A DNA stretch of 9,843 nucleotides from JBCCMA01 sp045107005 (GTDB taxonomy: Bacteria; Pseudomonadota; Gammaproteobacteria; Steroidobacterales; JBCCMA01), in assembly GCA_045107005.1 (NCBI GenBank), contig JBGCFP010000112.1:1-9843 (forward strand), given 5' to 3'. Position 1 is the first letter of the stretch; every line of letters begins with the position of its first letter. The translations under genes and the position numbers were made by a program. The notes beneath the pieces are model-generated. The model saw only the letters and a list, made by a program, of their open reading frames with translations. It was not told the DNA's origin and did not search any database. Below are positions 1 to 5,886 of this stretch, piece after piece.

Positions 1-1119
1 TTCGCGGCTATCGAGAATCTGATTGGCGCTGGTGGCGACGACACGTTTGAACTGCAGGGGGCCGCATCGGTAACCAGCATTACAGGCGGCCTTGGCGATG
101 ACACTTTGTTTGGTGCCGATGAAGAAACCCTATGGCTCGTCGAAATGCTCGACAGCGGCATGGTCGGCACTACCTTGTTTGCCGAGGTCGAAAATCTGAC
201 CGGCGGGTCGATGCGCGATGTGTTCACGGTGAACGCTCAGCTGTCGGGTAACCTTGACGCTGGCGCCGGTGTGGATCAGATCATTCTCGACGTCAACGGT
301 AGCGCAGCGCTGCTGGACGGGGGTGCCGATGAGGATACGCTGACCAGCGGTGACGGTGACAACGCGTGGTTGGTCGATGCCCAAAACGGCGGCAATGTGG
401 ACGGCCGCGATTTCGCCAACATCGAGAACGCCGAAGGCGGCTTGGGTAACGATACTTTCTCGTTCGAGAGCGCTGGTGGTTTGGTCGCGCTGGATGGACA
501 GGATGGTCTCGATACCGTTGAAGGTGCCGATCAGGTCAATACGTTCACCGTTACCGGCGATAACGCCGGCACGCTGAACGCGCAGGCGGATTTCACCAAT
601 GTAGAGAGCCTGGTCGGGGGCAGCGCGGCCGACACGTTCGTGCTGGACGCCGTGGCACAGATTCCGCAGATGGACGGCGGTGATGGCGACGACACGATAC
701 TTGGTGCCAATGTCGCAACGGACTGGACGGTTTCGGCATTAAACGAAGGCATGGTGAATAACCAGGCGTTCACCAGCATCGAAAACCTGACCGGCGGTGA
801 CATGATCGACACCTTCGATATTCTCGCCAACATCACCGGCGTTGTGGACGCGGGCGGCGGTGACGATGTCTTTGATATCGCCGCGCAGTTTGAAGCCGAT
901 CTTCTCGGCGGCGCGGGTGATGACCAGTTCCGGCTCACGGCGGACTTGGCCGGCAATGCGATGACCGGTTCGATCGATGGGGGTGCAGGCGGCGACACGC
1001 TCATCGGCTTCGACGCGGCGAACATCTGGATCGTGGAAATGTTGAACGCCGGCACGCTCAACGATATTGCGTTCGGCGAGGTCGAAAACATCACTGGCGG
1101 CAGCATGGTTGATACGATC
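1..1119 (+). repeat. Protein-level repeats in the adhesin, six FxxIENLxGGxxxDTF copies
   Basis: Six degenerate copies of F-x-x-(I/V)-E-(N/S)-x-x-G-(G/A)-x-x-x-D-x-(F/I) begin at nt 1, 178, 412, 592, 769 and 1072. All but the first visible copy are preceded by a W/F-x-V...(N/D)-x-G stretch. Spacings are 59, 78, 60, 59 and 101 codons; the longer two contain extra short GGxGDD modules of about 20 residues. DNA identity between copies is only partial (for example GAAAATCTGACCGGCGG near 190 and GAAAACCTGACCGGCGG near 781), so these are old, diverged protein repeats and not recent DNA duplications. Similar units occur, as I recall, in other very large bacterial exoproteins. Confidence 0.8.
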
Positions 1120-2907
1120 ACGCTCAACGCGGATCTGGAGGGCGAGATCCTGGGCGGCGACGGCGACGATTCGGTCACCTTGGTTTTAGCCGAAGAAGCG
1201 CGTCTGGTTGACTTCGACGGGGGCGCGGGCAGCGACAGTCTGAACGTGTCCGGCGGCGCCGACAACGATCGCTTTACCGGCATGTTCAGTGGCGGTGTGA
1301 TCGCCTATACCACGGGCGCGGGCACGGACCACGCCATTACACTTGCCAATGCAGAAACGGTTTCGGACGATGTGTTTGCGGGCGCCTTCAGCATTGTGAC
1401 GGACGGGCTGTCGCCCGTGGACGTGTCAGCAGCGGCCGGCGCGCCAAGCGGAACGCTGGACGTGGATTTGGGGATCGACTACGGGTTCTCGAACAAGCGG
1501 GATTTCGCACTGGTCGCCAACGGGGCGGACGTGACGCTCACCGATGACATTGCGTTGCCCGGCACCCTGAGCATTGACGCCGGCACGCTGGCAAGTAATG
1601 GCGGCGTAATTACCAGTGACTCGCTGATCATCACCAATGCGATGATGATGACGACGCTTAACACAGCGGTTCGGTTCATCACGCTGAGTAACGTGAGCGG
1701 TATGTTAACCATCAATGAAAACGACGATCTGATCTTTCTGTCGTCGGACATCGGTGGCGATGACGCGGCATTGATCGTCACCGCTGCGGGCAACATCAGT
1801 GTTGGAGGCAACGAAGTCTTGTCCAGCACAGACACATTGAGCCTGACCTCGACCGGGGGTGGCGTTGATGTGGCGGGCGATCTGGTCGGCCAGGCGGTCA
1901 CTCTGGATGGTGCAACGGGCGTAGATCTTGGCGGCGCCATCACCGCTCAAGGCGGGTCCGTTACGCTGATGTCGGGGCAAGCGACCACGCAGTCCGGCGC
2001 TGGCTCAATTGTGGCGCAGTCGTTGGAGTCCACGTCGGCGGCGGGCCTGAGTCTCGCCGGCAACAACCGTATCGGTGACATCATGGCGACGAACGCCGGT
2101 GGCAACATGCTGATCAACAACGGTGTCGCGGCGTCGGCAACCGTGGACAACAGTGGCGGATCGCTGACGTTCAACAACACCGGCACGCTGACCCTCAACG
2201 GGCTGACTAACGACGACGTGACAACAGTCTCGGTCGATCGGGGTGATTTGAATCTTCCGGTGGATATTTCGACCACGGGTTTGGGTCCGACGCGACTTAG
2301 CGCTTCGGGTTCTGTGAATCAGGCTGCCGCTATCAACACCGTGGGCGATGTCATCATCGATGGTGGCAGCATCGTCGCGGGCACCGTGGCCAGTACCACG
2401 TCCTCCGCGGGCAACGTGACTTACAGGGCGGTTGACGATGCGACGATCAATGACATCACGGCATTGACAGGATCGGTGTTTGTTACCTCTGAGCGCGGCA
2501 ACATTTTCGCCGCACAGGATTTGTCGAAGATCACGTCCGATAACATCAATTTCAGCGGATTCCAGGCCATTGGTCTGGACGGTCAGGGCTTTGAAGTGCA
2601 AAGCCAGTCGGCGACCGGACAGTTGGACGTCTCGACGCCCGACAATACGGCGCTGAATCTGCTGTCGTTCTTCAGCGATCCGGGCAACACGTTTGTTCGC
2701 AGCGGTTCGCGAAGCGAAGGCATTGTCGATAGGGTCGCGCAGCAAGCGGCCGCGGTGTTCGGCATTGGTTTGAGCGCTACGCTAGGCGCCGAAGCGGATG
2801 CCGACTCAGCGGCTTACGATCCGGACGTTGTCGTCACCGACACGGTCGGTCGCGGCGTCGCCATTCCCTGCAGCCAGATTGCTGACGAAGAAGAAGCCTG
2901 CCAGTAA
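1..2907 (+). CDS. Giant secreted beta-repeat adhesin / haemagglutinin-like exoprotein, 3' part
   Basis: The frame is open from base 1, so the Met at 106 is internal and the true start lies upstream; 968 residues are visible. The first ~425 residues are acidic repeats with RTX-like turns (GGDGDD, GGAGDD, GGGGDD) alternating with a W-x-V...N-x-G...F-x-x-I-E-N-L-x-GG-x-x-x-D-x-F unit. From about residue 520 to 880 the sequence becomes T/S/G/N/V-rich, like the beta-helix of filamentous-haemagglutinin exoproteins (ISVGGN, VTLDGATG, LTLNGL). There is no autotransporter beta-barrel at the end. The last 13 residues hold the only two cysteines seen, 10 positions apart, followed by Gln and TAA. I see only two lysines. 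By family analogy it would be exported by two-partner or type I secretion and sit on or leave the surface; this is inference, because the N-terminal secretion domain and any transporter lie outside the window. The adhesin role is also inferred; the repeat architecture is seen directly. Confidence 0.85.
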   Translation, partial: FAAIENLIGAGGDDTFELQGAASVTSITGGLGDDTLFGADEETLWLVEMLDSGMVGTTLFAEVENLTGGSMRDVFTVNAQLSGNLDAGAGVDQIILDVNGSAALLDGGADEDTLTSGDGDNAWLVDAQNGGNVDGRDFANIENAEGGLGNDTFSFESAGGLVALDGQDGLDTVEGADQVNTFTVTGDNAGTLNAQADFTNVESLVGGSAADTFVLDAVAQIPQMDGGDGDDTILGANVATDWTVSALNEGMVNNQAFTSIENLTGGDMIDTFDILANITGVVDAGGGDDVFDIAAQFEADLLGGAGDDQFRLTADLAGNAMTGSIDGGAGGDTLIGFDAANIWIVEMLNAGTLNDIAFGEVENITGGSMVDTITLNADLEGEILGGDGDDSVTLVLAEEARLVDFDGGAGSDSLNVSGGADNDRFTGMFSGGVIAYTTGAGTDHAITLANAETVSDDVFAGAFSIVTDGLSPVDVSAAAGAPSGTLDVDLGIDYGFSNKRDFALVANGADVTLTDDIALPGTLSIDAGTLASNGGVITSDSLIITNAMMMTTLNTAVRFITLSNVSGMLTINENDDLIFLSSDIGGDDAALIVTAAGNISVGGNEVLSSTDTLSLTSTGGGVDVAGDLVGQAVTLDGATGVDLGGAITAQGGSVTLMSGQATTQSGAGSIVAQSLESTSAAGLSLAGNNRIGDIMATNAGGNMLINNGVAASATVDNSGGSLTFNNTGTLTLNGLTNDDVTTVSVDRGDLNLPVDISTTGLGPTRLSASGSVNQAAAINTVGDVIIDGGSIVAGTVASTTSSAGNVTYRAVDDATINDITALTGSVFVTSERGNIFAAQDLSKITSDNINFSGFQAIGLDGQGFEVQSQSATGQLDVSTPDNTALNLLSFFSDPGNTFVRSGSRSEGIVDRVAQQAAAVFGIGLSATLGAEADADSAAYDPDVVVTDTVGRGVAIPCSQIADEEEACQ

Positions 2908-2920
2908 AACGTCATCAACG

Positions 2921-2966
2921 ACTCCTGCGGCTTTGGTACAATAATGTATTGACCAACCGCAGGAGT
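2921..2966 (+). promoter_or_regulatory. Long hairpin between adhesin and AIM24 gene; covers the AIM24 ribosome binding site
   Basis: A perfect 10-bp inverted repeat (ACTCCTGCGG at 2921-2930, CCGCAGGAGT at 2957-2966) continues inward, after a 2-nt bulge, with TTGGT/ACCAA (2933-2937/2952-2956) and, after a 1-nt bulge, CAAT/ATTG (2939-2942/2948-2951), leaving a 5-nt loop. That is 19 pairs in 46 nt. The right arm contains AGGAG (2961-2965), the Shine-Dalgarno of the ATG at 2972 with a 6-nt spacer, and the stem is followed by TTTT (2966-2969). It could terminate the adhesin transcript, mask the ribosome binding site on read-through RNA, or both. The pairing is directly seen; the function is inferred. 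Confidence 0.7.
2937..2942 (+). promoter_or_regulatory. Candidate -10 box for the AIM24 gene
   Basis: TACAAT matches the sigma-70 -10 consensus at five of six positions. It sits in the apical part of the hairpin. No good -35 is present: the best hexamers 16-19 bp upstream (around 2912-2920) match at only three positions. A start near 2949 would give a leader of about 23 nt that lacks the left hairpin arm and so leaves AGGAG exposed. Confidence 0.35.
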
Positions 2967-2971
2967 TTTCC

Positions 2972-3754
2972 ATGAAGTGCCATGAAGTCGATTACGAAAT
3001 TTTCGGCGACGATATGCAGATCGTCGAAGTTGAGCTTGATCCTGCTGAGGTCGTGATCGCCGAAGCGGGCGCCATGAACTACATGGAAGAGGGCATCAGT
3101 TTCGAAGCCAAGATGGGTGACGGCTCGAAGCCCGTCGGCGGCATCATGGATTCGCTGATGAACGTGGGCAAGCGCGTGCTCACCGGTGAATCAATCTTCA
3201 TGACGCACTTCACCAATTCCGGTTCTGGCAAAAAGCGCGTCGCCTTTGCCGCGCCCTATCCGGGCAAGATTATCGCCATCGACATGGCCAAAATGGGCGG
3301 CGAGCTGATTTGCCAGAAAGACGCCTTTTTGTGTGCGGCGTTCGGTACCAGCATCGGCATCGCGTTACAAAAGCGCCTGGGCACCGGTTTTTTTGGTGGC
3401 GAGGGCTTTATTTTGCAACGACTGCAAGGTGACGGACTGGCTTTTGTGCACGTCGGCGGCACGGTGATCAAGCGCGAGCTGCGCGGGGAAACGTTGCGGG
3501 TGGACACGGGCTGTCTGGCGGCCTTCACGCCGGGCATCGATTACAATATCGAACGTGCCGGGTCCCTCAAATCGATGGTCTTTGGCGGCGAAGGGTTGTT
3601 TCTCGCGACGCTGCGCGGCACTGGCACGGTCTACCTGCAAAGCTTGCCGTTCTCGCGTCTTGCGGGACGCGTGATTCAGGCGGGTGGCTTCGGGGGTTCC
3701 AAGGGCGAGGGCTCGGTGCTTGGGAAAATCGGCGACGTGTTCGGCGACAGCTAG
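2972..3754 (+). CDS. AIM24 / TIGR00266 family protein
   Basis: A complete 260-residue protein with the usual length and hallmarks of the TIGR00266/AIM24 family (formerly DUF124): an N-terminal beta segment ending EAGAMNYMEEG (31-41), the Gly-rich stretch PVGGIMDSL, the FTNSGSGKKRVAFAAPYPG segment (80-98), a central GFFGGEGFILQRLQGDG (139-155), and the C-terminal signature VYLQSLPFSRLAGRVI (220-235) followed by a glycine-rich tail. The fold expected for the family is a beta-sandwich/barrel. The biochemical role of bacterial members is not known to me; the yeast namesake is a mitochondrial protein linked to inner-membrane organisation. No signal peptide or membrane helix is visible, so it is probably cytoplasmic. 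The start is firm: AGGAG lies 6 nt before the ATG. It follows the adhesin by 64 bp, but the hairpin there argues against simple co-transcription. Confidence 0.92.
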   Translation: MKCHEVDYEIFGDDMQIVEVELDPAEVVIAEAGAMNYMEEGISFEAKMGDGSKPVGGIMDSLMNVGKRVLTGESIFMTHFTNSGSGKKRVAFAAPYPGKIIAIDMAKMGGELICQKDAFLCAAFGTSIGIALQKRLGTGFFGGEGFILQRLQGDGLAFVHVGGTVIKRELRGETLRVDTGCLAAFTPGIDYNIERAGSLKSMVFGGEGLFLATLRGTGTVYLQSLPFSRLAGRVIQAGGFGGSKGEGSVLGKIGDVFGDS

Positions 3755-3759
3755 ATCAA

Positions 3760-3786
3760 ACCGGCACCGCGCCGGTGTTGCGCGGT
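3760..3786 (+). terminator. Two overlapping alternative hairpins after the AIM24 gene, possible terminator
   Basis: ACCGGC (3760-3765) pairs with GCCGGT (3771-3776), and ACCGCGC (3766-3772) pairs with GCGCGGT (3780-3786). The arms overlap, so only one can form at a time. They begin 6 nt after the AIM24 stop, in a convergent gap. No T-run follows on either strand, so an intrinsic terminator is only a weak call. The rest of the 93-bp gap (3787-3847) shows nothing I can name. Confidence 0.3.
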
Positions 3787-3847
3787 ACCCACTTCGCTCG
3801 GTTAGAGCACGCCGCTGCCTGGATCAAATATTCAACCCTCAACGGCG

Positions 3848-4207
3848 TTACGGCGCATGCGCGACGCATCGAATCCCTTCGAGTGGGTAGCGCTGCTGGT
3901 TGCGCGTATCGATCAGTACGCAGGTTCGACCGCGCGTCACCAGCGAAAAGCGCAAGGGCGTGGTCATGACGCGTCCGATGGACACCGGATTGGCGAGCGT
4001 TCGCCGCGGCGTCTTGTCGATAAACAGGTCGCTTGAATTGACCAGTGCGTCAGGCGCCAGCGTTACGTCGCGCTGCAAAATTTCGCGTAACACCCGCGAC
4101 AACTCGGCATGGTCGGCTGGGTTGGCACCGAGCATGCGCGCCGGCGTGTCCTGCAGAGTCTGACAACCAAACAGCAGCCCGGCTGCCGCCAGGGCGATTC
4201 GATTCAC
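3848..4207 (-). CDS. Small lipoprotein, translationally coupled to the S41 protease
   Basis: Encodes 119 residues. The start is GTG (complement of 4205-4207); its bases overlap the TGA of the upstream protease gene as GTGA, a classic coupling arrangement, and there is no strong Shine-Dalgarno of its own. The N-terminus MNRIALAAAGLLFGC is a short lipoprotein signal with lipobox L-F-G-C and lipidation at Cys15; Gln at +2 favours the outer membrane. The mature part has a predicted helix (HAELSRVLREILQ, 33-45) and a basic beta-rich C-terminus with a second and third cysteine (C96, C114) that could form a disulfide. I do not recognise a named family. Being encoded with a secreted protease suggests an accessory, substrate-holding or inhibitory role, but nothing in its sequence proves this. 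It ends in TAA and converges on the AIM24 gene. Confidence 0.72.
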   Translation of the reverse strand: MNRIALAAAGLLFGCQTLQDTPARMLGANPADHAELSRVLREILQRDVTLAPDALVNSSDLFIDKTPRRTLANPVSIGRVMTTPLRFSLVTRGRTCVLIDTRNQQRYPLEGIRCVAHAP

Positions 4208-5808
4208 GGCAGCATAATCCGATTTTGCAAACCCGGTTCTTTGAGCAGCAAACCGTCTGTTGCGTTTAACGGCGCACGTGCTTTGCCAAGCGTTCCAGGC
4301 GCAATGGCTGAAGGTGGCGGGCAGCCGCGACCTTCCAGATAGTCCAGAGCGGCGCTCAAGCGGCGTTCTGCCGGGTCGCCCAGTGCGTTCGTGTAGTCAT
4401 CGGCGACCAGGCACCCCTGCACGCGCGTATCGTCATCGCCAAGCGGGTTTTCAGTCGGTACGAAACCGTTCGCGTAGTCGCCAAACCCGGCCGCGTTGAT
4501 GCCCCGGAACTGCACGGTGAAATACGTGGTCCCACAGTTGTCTTGTGCGTAGAAACCGTAGGGTTTGCCACAGGTCGTTGCGCCGATCTGCAGAACTTCG
4601 ATGCCAATTCCACGCAACCCGTTCATGATCGCCTCACTGGCCGAACACGTGCCCGGGCCGGTGATGACGGCGACCCGATCAAGATCCAGAGTGGGGAGCG
4701 GCTGTCCCTGCGGTGCGTTAAACGGGGGCCCCAGTGCGTTACTGTAAAACGGTGTTGGGGTCAGCGTTTGGCCTGTGATCGGATTGGTCGTGGGATACTT
4801 GTCATTGAACTGTAGCGTCTCGAACGTCTTGTTCACCGTCGCATCCGTGCCGGCGATCATGTAAGACAGCTCACTGGCGATGGCCAGAAAACCACCGCTG
4901 TTGTAGCGCAAATCAAGCACCAGATCGTCGATGCCCTGACCACTGTTGAGCTGATCGACGGCATCGATCAGTGCTTGCTCGGCGGTTGCGATGTGGTCAT
5001 TGAAAAGCAGGTAGCCGACACGGCGCCCGAAATTGGATTCGATGACGTCGACGACCGGCGTTGGGTTCGTGGTGATCGACGCCGTTGTGAGCGTAATGCT
5101 TCGCAGTGGCGACGATGGTGTGTCGCGCACCGTAAACGTATGCACTTCGCCTGGCGCAGCCGGGAACAAACCGGCATTCAGCGCATCGATGCCGGCATCG
5201 GACGTCGTGTCGATATCAAAGCCATCGATCGACTCGATGCTGGCCCCGCGTTGCAGGTTGGCGGGAAAAGTACCGGCCGGTGATCCCGGTTCCACAAACG
5301 CGACGAGAACCTCGCGCGGTGACTCAGCTCGGATAATCGCGAACTGCGCGCCGTAACCGGCGGATACCCCCGTTTGCGACAGCTCGTACCATTCGTCGGA
5401 GTCGTAGGTGAAATGAAAGTTGTCTTTCGGTTGTCCGCTTGGGGTCGTCTGGTTGGTCTTAAGGATATCGAAATAATCGAGCACGGCGGCGTAGTTCGCC
5501 GGATTGCGATCGGTGATTTCGTCGTACCAAAGATAAGTATCGTTGCTGAACGATCGCAGATAGTTCATCTCGTCGAACTTGGTGCCGGCGACATCGGGGT
5601 AGACGCTACCGGTGGCCGGATTGATGCCGCTGCGCGGTGCCTCGCAGCTCGATTTAAAACTGGCAGCCGACGCAAACACGCCGGACTGCCAGGTCGTAGC
5701 CACGGGCGGCGGCGTAAACGAACTGCCCGATCCGCCGCTGCCGCAGGCGGTTAGCAGCACGGATATCGAGCCAAACACCGCGCACCGTGCTGTCGGTCGA
5801 AAGTGCAT
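4204..5808 (-). CDS. S41 family (C-terminal processing type) peptidase, PDZ-containing lipoprotein
   Basis: Encodes 534 residues. The signal ends in lipobox L-T-A-C with Cys22 lipidated, followed by a Gly/Ser/Pro linker (23-38). An N-terminal cap region (about 75-140, MNYLRSFSNDTYLWYDEI) precedes a PDZ-like domain (about 150-240). The S41 core shows VGYLLFNDHI (264-273), LVLDLRYNSGG (296-306), the nucleophile loop GTCSASEAI with Ser389, and the general base Lys415 in TTCGKPYGFY. The Ser-Lys spacing is 26 residues, against 25 in E. coli Tsp as I recall it, so the enzyme looks intact. It would cleave proteins in the periplasm or at the surface while anchored to a membrane. Beside the lipidated Cys22, six mature cysteines (55, 388, 413, 425, 466, 496) suggest disulfides. 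The start ATG has only a weak GGTGG nine nt upstream. The next gene overlaps its stop by 4 nt. The physiological substrate is unknown. Confidence 0.92.
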   Translation of the reverse strand: MHFRPTARCAVFGSISVLLTACGSGGSGSSFTPPPVATTWQSGVFASAASFKSSCEAPRSGINPATGSVYPDVAGTKFDEMNYLRSFSNDTYLWYDEITDRNPANYAAVLDYFDILKTNQTTPSGQPKDNFHFTYDSDEWYELSQTGVSAGYGAQFAIIRAESPREVLVAFVEPGSPAGTFPANLQRGASIESIDGFDIDTTSDAGIDALNAGLFPAAPGEVHTFTVRDTPSSPLRSITLTTASITTNPTPVVDVIESNFGRRVGYLLFNDHIATAEQALIDAVDQLNSGQGIDDLVLDLRYNSGGFLAIASELSYMIAGTDATVNKTFETLQFNDKYPTTNPITGQTLTPTPFYSNALGPPFNAPQGQPLPTLDLDRVAVITGPGTCSASEAIMNGLRGIGIEVLQIGATTCGKPYGFYAQDNCGTTYFTVQFRGINAAGFGDYANGFVPTENPLGDDDTRVQGCLVADDYTNALGDPAERRLSAALDYLEGRGCPPPSAIAPGTLGKARAPLNATDGLLLKEPGLQNRIMLP

Positions 5809-5822
5809 CGTCTGGTGCCACC

Positions 5823-5847
5823 GTGTACTACCCTAGTTGTCGTACAC
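5823..5847 (-). promoter_or_regulatory. Inverted repeat GTGTAC-N13-GTACAC upstream of the S41 protease gene
   Basis: GTGTAC (5823-5828) and GTACAC (5842-5847) form a perfect 6-bp dyad with a 13-bp spacer, 14 to 39 bp before the protease ATG. The 19-bp centre-to-centre spacing is close to two helical turns, as expected for a dimeric repressor site, and it would cover the transcription start of the candidate promoter at 5846-5875. The dyad is directly seen; an operator role is inferred and I cannot name a regulator. Confidence 0.3.
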
Positions 5848-5875
5848 TCTAGCGAATTGCGGCCCCGGTGGCCAA
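5846..5875 (-). promoter_or_regulatory. Weak candidate promoter for the protease-lipoprotein pair
   Basis: On the minus strand TTGGCC (5875-5870) and TAGAGT (5851-5846) are separated by 18 bp, each matching the sigma-70 consensus at four positions. Initiation near 5839 would leave a leader of about 30 nt. The match is weak, and read-through from the HAF gene 74 bp upstream is an equally good source of transcription. Confidence 0.22.
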
Positions 5876-5886
5876 TGCGCCGCTAG
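5849..5886 (-). other. Inverted repeat CTAGCG/CGCTAG spanning the HAF gene stop
   Basis: CTAGCG (5849-5854) and CGCTAG (5881-5886) are perfect 6-bp arms around a GC-rich centre that can itself pair (ATTG 5856-5859 with CAAT 5873-5876, GCC 5862-5864 with GGC 5870-5872). The HAF stop codon lies in the outer arm. No T-run follows on the minus strand, so this is not a standard intrinsic terminator; it could slow 3' exonuclease decay or be chance. Confidence 0.25.

Noticed and set aside
531..1283. 250-codon minus-strand open frame inside the adhesin
   Set aside because: Ser/Pro/Ala-rich low-complexity translation typical of the strand opposite acidic glycine repeats; the plus-strand frame shows conserved protein repeats.
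1636..1660. ATG/ACG triplet run (Met-Met-Met-Thr-Thr) in the adhesin as a possible slippage tract
   Set aside because: Only three ATG and two ACG repeats, in frame, so it would not act as a phase-variation switch.
2005..2745. 246-codon minus-strand open frame inside the adhesin
   Set aside because: Arg/His/Val-rich translation with no domain, opposite a continuous beta-repeat coding frame.
3798..3815. tRNA D-arm-like stretch GCTCGGTTAGAGCAC
   Set aside because: No acceptor stem, anticodon arm or GGTTC T-arm can be fitted around it. It is a 4-bp hairpin at most, and a tRNA remnant cannot be supported.
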